From Cyanobacteria bacterium UBA11372 (lineage in GTDB: Bacteria > Cyanobacteriota > Cyanobacteriia > Cyanobacteriales > Aerosakkonemataceae), in contig DNGG01000214.1 of the NCBI GenBank assembly GCA_003486675.1, forward strand, positions 1 to 11,400: DNA of 11,400 nt. Reading direction: 5' to 3'. This document shows, in pieces, positions 1 to 5,846 of this stretch. The first letter of the stretch is position 1; each line of letters opens with the position of its first letter. The notes beneath the pieces were generated by a model. That model saw nothing but the letters and a program-made list of their open reading frames with translations. It searched no databases and had not been told where the DNA came from. The position numbers were made by a program, and so were the translations under genes.

Positions 1-77
1 CAAAATATCTCCATCCAAACCAACAAGGTTAATTGTGCCGTGCCCCGACGGGGATTGATTGATATAATGTCCTTAAG

Positions 78-194
78 ATTACCCATAATCATCAGCCGGG
101 ACACGGCACGATCGACGTTATCTGTTTGTGCGAGACATCTATGATGCCGTGTCCCTACACAACGACTCTGTGAGGTTTTTTTATTATGGGTAAT
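78..194. repeat. Nested inverted-repeat element (MITE-like)
   Basis: Perfect 12-base inverted repeats, attacccataat at 78-89 and attatgggtaat at 183-194, enclose a second inverted pair, gggacacggca at 98-108 and tgccgtgtccc at 145-155. A further near copy, gtgccgtgccccg at 35-47, can also pair with 97-109 with one G-U. The whole could fold into a long hairpin. It lies just past the stop of the minus-strand gene ending at 215, so it may end that transcript or be a small non-autonomous mobile element. No ORF and no clear target-site duplication are seen. Confidence 0.5.
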
Positions 195-214
195 TCCACG
201 GGCATAATATGACA

Positions 215-469
215 TTAATCGATCGCAAAACGCAAGGTTAAAATACTCATAAATTCACCAGGCTTAGGGCCAGGTTGCAAAGGACTCCAATCCCCCACTT
301 CCGCGACTTTCAGACGATAAAACCGCTGAATCGTGCGAATAACGCCAAGCCGCGATCCGATTAACAGCACTCGGACTGATTCCCTGTTGCAACTTGTTGG
401 GTCAGAAGTATCAATAGATACGCGAACATCAGGGTTTTCGTCGGGATCTGTCAGAAAGTTTGTTTGCAT
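215..469 (-). CDS. Small hypothetical protein, 84 aa
   Basis: This is an 84-residue protein of unknown function. It is soluble in appearance, with no signal peptide, membrane segment or catalytic motif. It opens with a polar stretch rich in Asp, Pro and Asn (residues 1-30). The middle (residues 32-56) looks like a small alpha/beta unit with alternating hydrophobic residues, and the end reads MSILTLRFAID. I recall similar short proteins from cyanobacteria but cannot give a name or role. The ATG at 469 is the only good start; a weak AGG lies about ten bases upstream. It is divergent from the HTH gene at 595 and shares with it a 116-base promoter region that holds a long dyad, so the two may be co-regulated. 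The frame is uninterrupted and nothing competes with it on the other strand, which supports a real gene. Confidence 0.65.
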   Translation of the reverse strand: MQTNFLTDPDENPDVRVSIDTSDPTSCNRESVRVLLIGSRLGVIRTIQRFYRLKVAEVGDWSPLQPGPKPGEFMSILTLRFAID

Positions 470-485
470 ATGGTTTTACCTGTGC

Positions 486-544
486 TTTACAGAATGGAAG
501 CCTAATGGATAACTATTATAGTGAACCATTAGGTTTTCTGTAAA
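486..544. promoter_or_regulatory. Divergent promoter region with long two-part dyad
   Basis: The left arms tttacagaa (486-494) and cctaatgg (501-508) are mirrored by ccattagg (526-533) and ttctgtaaa (536-544). The 17-base centre holds TATTAT (514-519), a fair -10 box for the plus-strand HTH gene. Such symmetry around a promoter fits a repressor operator, possibly for the HTH protein itself, but it could equally form an RNA hairpin. No strong -35 was found. Confidence 0.5.
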
Positions 545-594
545 CCACTCGGTATTCGTTTACGAACTCGCGATCCTCTGACACGATGAGGATC

Positions 595-840
595 ATGGGA
601 AGAGCAGGAAAAGCCCTCAAGCAGGTGCTAGAAACTTATGACATTAGCCAATACAGTATCGCGGTGGCTTTGGGAATCGAACGCACAAGTGTATATCGCT
701 GGGTTCACGAACTCAGAGATCCTACCGCTGAGACGGTTGTAGAGATTTTGAAAGCCTTAGAAGGAATTAACCCAGCCGCCGCCGAAACATTCATCAAGCT
801 TTACCTGGTGAACGCGCTTGAGAATAATAAAGAATCTTAG
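595..840 (+). CDS. Small helix-turn-helix (XRE/Cro-like) regulator, 81 aa
   Basis: A DNA-binding protein made almost entirely of one Cro/C1-type helix-turn-helix. The sequence opens MGRAGKALKQVLETY. The HTH covers about residues 17-40: ISQYSIAVALG forms the first helices and IERTSVYRWVHEL the recognition helix with its usual Ser-x-x-x-Trp pattern. Residues 41-57 (RDPTAETVVEILKALEG) match the helix that follows in this family. No sensor domain is present, so it probably acts as a simple repressor or antitoxin-like protein. An in-frame ATG at 586 would add three residues; I prefer 595 because I recall relatives that begin MGRAG, though gagg lies only three bases before this ATG. It lies downstream of a two-part dyad that could be its own operator. 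The target is unknown. Confidence 0.8.
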   Translation: MGRAGKALKQVLETYDISQYSIAVALGIERTSVYRWVHELRDPTAETVVEILKALEGINPAAAETFIKLYLVNALENNKES

Positions 841-867
841 ATCCTCACACAAAAGCAGAATATCTCT

Positions 868-890
868 TATACTTATATTTAGCACGCTAA
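868..890 (+). promoter_or_regulatory. Putative promoter and palindromic operator of the MarR gene
   Basis: TATACT at 868-873 is a good -10 box. Just downstream, ttagcacgctaa (879-890) is a palindrome with five-base arms around a two-base centre, placed where transcription would begin. MarR-family repressors commonly bind such short palindromes at their own promoters, so autoregulation is inferred. The -35 region (845-850, tcacac) is poor. Confidence 0.4.
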
Positions 891-907
891 GCAATCACCT
901 AGCCGCC

Positions 908-1384
908 ATGACTTCTGCATCTATTAAGCCAACTTTACCAAAACAGTTGCGACAAGTCTGCGCCCCTTATGGCTTGGGCTACCGGATTAAGCTGCTGTCT
1001 CAGCTAATGACGCGCAAGTTTCAAGAACGACTCGATCCTTACGGGCTGACTCCGTTCCACTGGGTGGTATTGTGCTGTTTATGGGAAGAAGACGGTTTAG
1101 CTACTTGTGCAATTGGCGAGAAATTGCAACAGGTGGGAGGAACCCTCACAGGCGTACTCGATCGCATGGAAGAACGGGGACTGATTCGCCGCGAAAGGGA
1201 TACGCGCGATCGCCGCGTCTGGCGCATCTGGCTCACCGACGCCGGGGCGCAACTCCAAGAAATTTTACCCCCAATTGCTCTGGAAATGCGCGAGCAGATT
1301 CTGCAAGGCATTCCAGCAGAAGAGCAACAGCGGTTTTCCGAACTTGTAGATATTGCGATCGCTAACCTGCTCCATAGAACTTAG
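908..1384 (+). CDS. MarR-family transcriptional regulator, 158 aa
   Basis: A winged helix-turn-helix repressor of the MarR/EmrR/SlyA family, which typically controls efflux pumps or stress genes and releases DNA on binding small aromatic ligands or on oxidation. Visible parts: an N-terminal dimer helix (about residues 11-42), the region GLTPFHWVVLCCLWEEDGLA (46-65), the recognition helix within GGTLTGVLDRMEERG (77-91), and the family wing signature LIRRERDTRDRRVWRIWLTDAG (about 92-113). A long C-terminal dimer helix ends at residue 158. Length is typical. The frame stays open upstream to 818, but those residues overlap the HTH gene and do not look like MarR sequence, so the ATG at 908 is chosen; no clear Shine-Dalgarno precedes it. 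Two Cys (56, 57) lie in the core and a further Cys at 67. Its place before an EmrA-like gene suggests it controls export genes downstream. Confidence 0.92.
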   Translation: MTSASIKPTLPKQLRQVCAPYGLGYRIKLLSQLMTRKFQERLDPYGLTPFHWVVLCCLWEEDGLATCAIGEKLQQVGGTLTGVLDRMEERGLIRRERDTRDRRVWRIWLTDAGAQLQEILPPIALEMREQILQGIPAEEQQRFSELVDIAIANLLHRT

Positions 1385-1721
1385 CTAAACTTACTTAAGT
1401 CTAACTATTCAACCAAGATTAAAGCTTGGAGGGTCTACTTAGAGCTTCTGCCAAGGAGGTCGGCCTGTTCTTGTCCACGGGCGTCAATTCCGCTCAAGCC
1501 GAGCGTACTCGGAAGATCAACAAAAAATTGAGGTTTGGCGAAAAAGGTTTCGCGGTTTTTGTGCCTTGGTTTTCGGCAATCTGTCTAATTTACCACAAAA
1601 ATCCCTCGTCGCAACGAGGAGGTATGGTTAAGTTTAGTTAAGTTTTTGGCTATTTAATCATGCTCTCCTAGCTATCCCTTTCTCCCTGCGGGCAGAAGCC
1701 CATATTCTTAATTTTTGTTAA
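1385..1721 (+). other. Non-coding gap with possible small RNA
   Basis: No convincing gene lies here. A 71-codon frame from a TTG at 1426 resembles nothing I know. The stretch from about 1421 holds a hairpin ccgag-cgta-ctcgg (1499-1512) and ends in a terminator-like hairpin at 1538-1560. ccaagg near 1452 could pair with ccttgg near 1564. A third hairpin, cctcgt-cgca-acgagg, lies at 1604-1619. A short structured RNA of about 140 bases is possible. The rest, to 1721, is AT-rich with nothing recognised. Confidence 0.25.
1538..1560 (+). terminator. Rho-independent terminator-like hairpin
   Basis: A six-base stem gcgaaa / tttcgc closes a four-base loop aagg and is followed by gg and five T. It could end transcription from the MarR gene or from a small RNA. 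The stem is short, so strength is uncertain. Confidence 0.45.
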
Positions 1722-1761
1722 ATGTTTAGTGTACGAAATAAAAGCAGTATAATCTAAACAT
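1722..1761 (+). promoter_or_regulatory. Promoter and operator-like sites of the membrane fusion gene
   Basis: TATAAT at 1748-1753 is a perfect -10 box. The inverted pair atgtttag (1722-1729) and ctaaacat (1754-1761) brackets it. Within this, tttagtgtacgaaa (1725-1738) is a near-palindrome with core GTGTAC sitting at the -35 position. The ten bases acgaaataaa at 1733 recur at 1778. A similar GTGTAC palindrome lies before the MFS gene at 5847. A regulated promoter is likely; the regulator is inferred. Confidence 0.55.
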
Positions 1762-1831
1762 CAAAGATATTACGGACACGAAATAAATTTTTATTCACCT
1801 GCAACCAAATAGACTGCTAAGGAAGGCAAAT

Positions 1832-3601
1832 ATGGAACGCACAAATACGGCTGTATTAAATGGAAGCAAACCCCAGGTAGAAGAGGCAGAGGGGCTAGTA
1901 ACGATCGCACCCGAAGTGATTCCTGAGACAGCACCTGCGGCAGCACCGAAGCGGGCGAAACCGAAACGGCCTGTCAAAGGGATTTTGGCGGTATTGGGAG
2001 TGGGAGCGATCGCGGGAGCTGGTACGTTTGGATATAACTGGTGGCAGTATGGAGCGACGCACCAAGAAACCGACAACGCTACAGTCATCGGACACGTTCA
2101 TAACGTAGCGAGTCGCATCAACGGTACGGTTAGCAGCGTGCTGGTAAACGATAACCAAATTGTCAAACAAGGCGACTTGCTAGTTAAACTCGATCCGCGC
2201 GACTACCAAGTTAAAGTACAACAAGCAGAAGCAGCCCTACAAGCGGCAAAAAGTCAAGCCACTGCCGCAAGTGCGAACATCGCTTTATCGGCACAAACAG
2301 CATCTGCTAAAACAACACAAGCCCAAGGCGATGTGAGCAACGCCGTGGCGGGGATAGATACTGCAAAAGCGGCGCTGCAAGAAGCCGAATCGGGCGTACC
2401 CGCAGCCGTGGCGGCGCTGAATCAAGCCCAAGCGGGAGTACCGCAAGCGCAAGCCGCTGTAGAAGCAGCCCAAGCCGGAGTACCGCAAGCGCAAGCCGCC
2501 GTAGAAGCAGCCAAAGCCGGAGTTAGCCAAGCCCAAGCTGCATTGCAAGAAGCGCAAGCCGGAGTACCGCGGGCGCTAGCATCGGTGCAAGAAGCGCAAG
2601 CGGGGATACCAGCCGCACAGAGCCAGGTGCAACAAGCGGAAGCGAACTTGCAAAAAGTGCAAACCGACTATCAGCGGTATCAAAGCTTATCCCAACAAGG
2701 GGCTATTTCGCGCCAACAACTCGACGCCGCCAGAGCCGCCTACGACGTAGCCGTAGCGCAAAGAAACGCCGCGGTGCAAGGGGTGCAACAAGCACAAGCC
2801 CGCGTAGCGCAAGCGCAAGAAAACGTAGCGCAAGCGCAAGCCAAAGTAGCACAAGCAAGACAAGGCGTTACTAGCGCCCAAGCCGCCGTTGCCCAAGCAC
2901 AACAAGGCGTTACCAGGGCGATCGCGCAAGTTGCCCAAGCACAACAAGGCGTTACCGCCGCGCAAGCGCAAGTGGCAGCAGCTAGAGAAGGCGTGACTAG
3001 AGCGCAAGCCAAAGTGGCACAAGCTAGAGAAGGTATTACCAGCGCCCAAGCGAAACTGGCAACTTCTAGAGGTGGATTGCAACAAGCCGCGGCAGGGAAT
3101 CAACAAACCGAAGTGAATCGGCGTCAGTACGAAGCCGCGCAGGCTGCGATCGCATCAGCCCAAGCATCGCTAAACGACGCACAATTGCAGCTATCTTACA
3201 CCGCGATCGCTGCGCCTGCGGATGGTACAGTCGGGCGTAAATCCGTAGAAGTTGGGCAAAGAGTGCAAGCGGGAACGCCTTTAATGGCAATAGTTAGCAA
3301 CGATATTTGGATCGTTGCCAACTTTAAAGAAACCCAGCTACAAAAAATGCAACCAGGGGAAGAAGTAGAAATCAAGCTTGATGCTTTCCCGAAACAAACC
3401 TTTAAAGGTAAAGTTGATAGCTTTTCTCCTGCGAGTGGTTCTCAGTTCGCATTGTTACCGCCAGATAATGCCACGGGAAACTTTACCAAAGTCGTGCAGC
3501 GGATTCCAGTAAAAATAGTCTTCGATGCTGATAGTGTCAAAGGCTACGAATCGCGAATTGCTCCCGGTATGTCCGCTGATGTAAGCGTCGAAGTCAAGTA
3601 G
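1832..3601 (+). CDS. HlyD/EmrA-family membrane fusion protein with extended coiled coil, 589 aa
   Basis: The periplasmic adaptor of a tripartite exporter, linking an inner-membrane pump to an outer-membrane channel. Order: cytoplasmic Ala/Pro-rich tail (1-48), one membrane helix (about 49-70), first half of the lipoyl-like domain (about 84-120, with NGTVSSVLVNDNQIVKQGD), helical hairpin (121-457), second lipoyl half (458-490, APADGTVGRKSVEVGQRV), then the beta-barrel domain to the end (VANFKETQLQKMQPGEEVEI). The hairpin tip near 280-303 (YQRYQSLSQQGAISRQQLD) matches the Arg-x-x-x-Leu-type channel-docking motif. This is much longer than the roughly 390 residues of E. coli EmrA; the extra length is tandem 14-residue repeats in both arms. 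The ATG at 1832 has the Shine-Dalgarno aaggaagg. The most likely partner in the window is the DHA2 pump at 7238. A TolC-like protein must be encoded elsewhere. Confidence 0.93.
   Translation: MERTNTAVLNGSKPQVEEAEGLVTIAPEVIPETAPAAAPKRAKPKRPVKGILAVLGVGAIAGAGTFGYNWWQYGATHQETDNATVIGHVHNVASRINGTVSSVLVNDNQIVKQGDLLVKLDPRDYQVKVQQAEAALQAAKSQATAASANIALSAQTASAKTTQAQGDVSNAVAGIDTAKAALQEAESGVPAAVAALNQAQAGVPQAQAAVEAAQAGVPQAQAAVEAAKAGVSQAQAALQEAQAGVPRALASVQEAQAGIPAAQSQVQQAEANLQKVQTDYQRYQSLSQQGAISRQQLDAARAAYDVAVAQRNAAVQGVQQAQARVAQAQENVAQAQAKVAQARQGVTSAQAAVAQAQQGVTRAIAQVAQAQQGVTAAQAQVAAAREGVTRAQAKVAQAREGITSAQAKLATSRGGLQQAAAGNQQTEVNRRQYEAAQAAIASAQASLNDAQLQLSYTAIAAPADGTVGRKSVEVGQRVQAGTPLMAIVSNDIWIVANFKETQLQKMQPGEEVEIKLDAFPKQTFKGKVDSFSPASGSQFALLPPDNATGNFTKVVQRIPVKIVFDADSVKGYESRIAPGMSADVSVEVK
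2348..2641 (+). repeat. Seven 14-residue (42-base) repeats, first arm of the hairpin
   Basis: Residues 173-270 of the fusion protein are seven consecutive 14-residue units of the form AGVPQAQAAVEAAQ, with Gly-Val/Ile at positions 2-3. Units at residues 201-214 and 215-228 differ by one residue and are nearly identical in DNA, which suggests recent duplication. The units equal two coiled-coil heptads. Confidence 0.85.
2777..3070 (+). repeat. Seven 14-residue (42-base) repeats, second arm of the hairpin
   Basis: Residues 316-413 are seven consecutive 14-residue units of the form QGVTSAQAAVAQAQ. Number and length equal those of the first arm (98 residues each), and the two sets lie roughly symmetrically about the hairpin tip. 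The wording of the units differs between arms (GVP against GVT), so each arm seems to have grown by its own duplications. Confidence 0.85.
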
Positions 3602-3635
3602 CTGCTAACCTGGTTAATGGCTCATGGTAAAAAAG

Positions 3636-3677
3636 CAATTACCAATTACCAATTACCAATTACCAATTACCAATTAC
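3636..3677 (+). repeat. Heptamer short tandem repeat, six caattac units
   Basis: Six exact copies of caattac fill 42 bases and end seven bases before the aldo/keto reductase start at 3684, where a ribosome-binding site would be expected. Because 42 is a multiple of three, the reductase frame stays open through them, which makes a false upstream start at 3624 look possible. Confidence 0.95.
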
Positions 3678-3683
3678 CCAACC

Positions 3684-4670
3684 ATGAAATACCGTCAATT
3701 GGGCAACAGTTCCTTAAACGTTTCCGCGATTGGACTAGGGTGCATGGGGATGTCCGAATTCTACGGGCAGCGGGATGAGCAAGAAGCAATGTCTACCATC
3801 CACCGCGCCCTAGATTTGGGTATCAATTTTCTCGATACCGCCGATATGTACGGAGTCGGACGCAACGAGGAACTTGTCGGGAGAGCAATTAAAGACCGCC
3901 GAGACCAAGTAATTCTTGCTACTAAGTTTGGCAATGTACGGTCAGAAGATGGTGGTTTTTTAGGTGTTAGCGGACGTCCGGAATACGTGCGACAAGCTTG
4001 CGATGCTAGCCTGAAACGCTTGGGAATAGACGCAATCGACCTTTATTATCAGCACCGGGTTGACCCCAACGTGCCGATTGAAGAAACAGTTGGGGCAATG
4101 GCGGAATTAGTCCAAGCTGGTAAAGTTCGTTACCTGGGACTTTCCGAAGCGGCGGCGGGAACGATTCGACGGGCTGATCGAGTTCATCCGATTAGTGCTT
4201 TGCAGACAGAATACTCGCTTTGGAGTCGAGATCCAGAAGATGAAATTCTGCCAACTTGTAGGGAATTAGGGATTACTTTTGTTGCCTATAGTCCCTTGGG
4301 ACGCGGTTTTTTGACCGGGCAAATTAAGAGTATTGACGACTTAGAGGCAGATGATTGGCGGCGCAATTCACCGCGCTTCCAAGGGGAGAACTTTCAGCAG
4401 AATTTAGAATTAGTAAAAGCAGTGGAACGGTTAGCAGCAGAAAAAGGATGCACGGCTTCTCAATTAGCCTTAGCTTGGCTGCTGGCGCAAGGCGAAGATA
4501 TCCTTCCCATCCCTGGAACTAAGAGACAGAAGTATCTCCAAGAAAATATTGCAGCGGTGGAAATTAACCTCACGCCTGACGATTTGGCGACGATTGATAG
4601 CATAGCGCCGAAAGGTTTTGCAGTAGGCGATCGCTATCCAGAATTTGCCATGCGCGCTGTCAATCTTTAA
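3684..4670 (+). CDS. Aldo/keto reductase, 328 aa
   Basis: A cytoplasmic NAD(P)H-dependent reductase of aldehydes or ketones with the (alpha/beta)8 barrel of the aldo/keto reductase superfamily. The catalytic tetrad is complete: Asp51 and Tyr56 (in DTADMYG), Lys81 (ATKFG) and His124 (YYQHRVDP). Cofactor-site signatures are present near the end: AYSPLGRGFLTG (201-212) and IPGTKRQKYLQEN (about 276-288). The sequence resembles the YakC/AKR13-type proteins common in bacteria, and its length fits. The ATG at 3684 (MKYRQLGNSSLNVSAIGLG) is the normal family start; the frame extends upstream to 3624 only by translating six heptamer repeats, so that start is rejected. No Shine-Dalgarno is visible because the repeats occupy its place. 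It lies 82 bases after the fusion protein and 88 before the SDR. The substrate is unknown; detoxification of reactive carbonyls or tailoring of an exported compound are both possible. Confidence 0.93.
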   Translation: MKYRQLGNSSLNVSAIGLGCMGMSEFYGQRDEQEAMSTIHRALDLGINFLDTADMYGVGRNEELVGRAIKDRRDQVILATKFGNVRSEDGGFLGVSGRPEYVRQACDASLKRLGIDAIDLYYQHRVDPNVPIEETVGAMAELVQAGKVRYLGLSEAAAGTIRRADRVHPISALQTEYSLWSRDPEDEILPTCRELGITFVAYSPLGRGFLTGQIKSIDDLEADDWRRNSPRFQGENFQQNLELVKAVERLAAEKGCTASQLALAWLLAQGEDILPIPGTKRQKYLQENIAAVEINLTPDDLATIDSIAPKGFAVGDRYPEFAMRAVNL

Positions 4671-4733
4671 CCGGAATTACGCAAATAAACCGGGAATCTA
4701 GGCTTGTGATAGCCAAGTAATTGGTATCCTAAG

Positions 4734-4754
4734 CGATTAGCAATTAGCAATTAG
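4734..4754 (+). repeat. Heptamer repeat, three cgattag/caattag units
   Basis: One cgattag and two caattag copies end four bases before the ATG at 4759. They take up the position of a ribosome-binding site, as at the gene upstream. Confidence 0.85.
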
Positions 4755-4758
4755 CAAC

Positions 4759-5523
4759 ATGAAATCGAAATCTATGTTGATGCAAGACAGAATTGCCTTA
4801 GTTACAGGTGCGAGTCGGGGTATTGGCGCCGCTACCGCTAAACTTTTAGCCCGCCACGGGGCAAAAGTTGGGGTTAATTACAACAGTAATGCAGCGGCGG
4901 CACAAGAAGTAGTCAAGGCAATTGAAGCCGAAGGTGGTAAAGCTTTTGCCGTCAAAGCCGACGTGACAAATAACGACGAAGTAAAGGCAATGGTGCAGCA
5001 GGTAACTGAAGCACTTGGCGCTATCGATACATTAATATTAAACGCCGCAGGGCCGTTTCCCGTCGTTCCGTTTGTAGAGTATAAATGGGAAGATTTCGAG
5101 CATAAAGTTTTAGGGGAACTGAAAAGCACATTCTTTCCTTGCCAAGCCGTCATTCCCTCGATGATCGAACAAAAAAAGGGTTGCATTATTGTTCTTAGCA
5201 CCGGGCTTTCTCGCCATCCCTCCCCTGGATTTTCAGCTCACACTACAGCTAAATCTGCATTGGATGGCTTAGTAAAAAGCTTAGCACTGGAATTAGGCCC
5301 TCACGGCATTCGAGTTAACGCTGTAGCACCTGGTTTAACTATCACAGATGCTACTGCATTTTTACCTCAAGATCGCAAGGATACATCTGCCCAAATGACT
5401 CCTTTAAAAAGAAATGGACAGCCTGAAGATATCGCGGGCGCTATTCTACTCTTAGCTTCTGACGAAGCAAAGTTTATCACCGGAACTTATCTGCCCGTCA
5501 GTGGCGGAATTCAGATGATTTGA
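4759..5523 (+). CDS. Short-chain dehydrogenase/reductase with His in place of the catalytic Tyr, 254 aa
   Basis: A Rossmann-fold NAD(P)-dependent oxidoreductase of the classical SDR (FabG-like) type. The cofactor motif TGASRGIG is at 16-23, the structural NAAG motif at 95-98, the catalytic Ser at 147 (VLSTGL), and the post-catalytic PG motif at 191-192. The end (ITGTYLPVSGG) is typical. The usual Tyr-x-x-x-Lys is His161-Thr-Thr-Ala-Lys165 here: codon 161 is cac at 5239-5241, one base from tac. I recall other SDRs with AH..AK at this site, so it may mark a subgroup rather than a dead enzyme, but normal Tyr chemistry cannot be assumed. Starts at 4774 or 4780 (within MLMQD) are also possible; none has a clear Shine-Dalgarno. 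It probably shares a transcript with the aldo/keto reductase upstream. Substrate unknown. Confidence 0.9.
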   Translation: MKSKSMLMQDRIALVTGASRGIGAATAKLLARHGAKVGVNYNSNAAAAQEVVKAIEAEGGKAFAVKADVTNNDEVKAMVQQVTEALGAIDTLILNAAGPFPVVPFVEYKWEDFEHKVLGELKSTFFPCQAVIPSMIEQKKGCIIVLSTGLSRHPSPGFSAHTTAKSALDGLVKSLALELGPHGIRVNAVAPGLTITDATAFLPQDRKDTSAQMTPLKRNGQPEDIAGAILLLASDEAKFITGTYLPVSGGIQMI

Positions 5524-5526
5524 TGG

Positions 5527-5554
5527 GGTAATTGGTAATGGGTAATGGGTAATT
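5527..5554 (-). repeat. Heptamer repeat, four ggtaatt/ggtaatg units
   Basis: Four 7-base units follow directly on the SDR stop codon. They are the reverse-complement form of the caattac family, opposite in orientation to the array at 5711-5759. Confidence 0.9.
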
Positions 5555-5570
5555 GGTCATATTAATTCTG

Positions 5571-5658
5571 TAGGGTGCGTTATCAGCATCGCGCTCATGG
5601 CGGGTTTATCGGTACAATTCGCTTGGTATCAAAGGAAACTTGTAAAACCCGCCCCTAC
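5571..5658. repeat. Palindromic intergenic repeat
   Basis: ggcgggttt (5599-5607) is mirrored by aaacccgcc (5645-5653), and gtaggg (5571-5576) by ccctac (5653-5658). The element fills most of the 323-base gap between the SDR and the MFS gene. It resembles the dispersed palindromic repeats of cyanobacterial genomes; a 79-codon frame over it is not a gene. It may act as a terminator or mRNA end structure for the SDR transcript. Confidence 0.55.
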
Positions 5659-5710
5659 GACGCGATTAACCAATCGTTGCCCCTGGCATCGGAATTACTT
5701 TGTCTACAGG

Positions 5711-5759
5711 CAATTACCAATTACCAATTACCAATTACCAATTACCAATTACCAATTAC
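5711..5759 (+). repeat. Heptamer short tandem repeat, seven caattac units
   Basis: Seven exact copies of caattac, ending 87 bases before the MFS start and about 30 bases before its putative operator. Confidence 0.95.
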
Positions 5760-5790
5760 CAAGTCTCCAGTAGGATGGCAAGAAAAAAAC

Positions 5791-5820
5791 AATTGTGTAC
5801 AATTATTAAGATAATATGAT
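5791..5820 (+). promoter_or_regulatory. Promoter and operator-like palindrome of the EntS-like MFS gene
   Basis: aattgtgtacaatt (5791-5804) has perfect six-base arms around gt and lies at the -35 position of TATGAT (5815-5820; TAATAT at 5812 is an alternative). The gap between palindrome and -10 is 10 bases, against 9 at the fusion-protein promoter, where tttagtgtacgaaa has the same GTGTAC core. A common repressor for both exporters is inferred. Confidence 0.5.
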
Positions 5821-5846
5821 AAAATCAATCTTAAGGACGATACGGC

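Noticed and set aside
818..907. Earlier start for the MarR protein
   Set aside because: It overlaps the end of the HTH gene and adds 30 residues unlike MarR proteins; a likely promoter lies inside this stretch.
1426..1641. 71-codon frame starting with TTG
   Set aside because: No recognised similarity, no clear ribosome-binding site, and it reads through two hairpins, one terminator-like. A decayed transposon end was considered but could not be supported.
2285..3106. Several minus-strand frames of 90-139 codons within the fusion-protein gene
   Set aside because: They arise from the low-complexity Ala/Gln repeats on the plus strand and have compositions rich in Cys, Leu and Arg with no domain.
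3624..3683. Earlier start for the aldo/keto reductase
   Set aside because: The added 20 residues are mainly translated heptamer repeats (QLPITNY), while the family normally starts at MKYRQLG.
5711..5759. CRISPR array
   Set aside because: The units are 7 bases and contiguous with no spacers; no cas gene is present.
5575..5814. 79-codon frame in the SDR-MFS gap
   Set aside because: It translates a palindromic repeat and seven heptamers.
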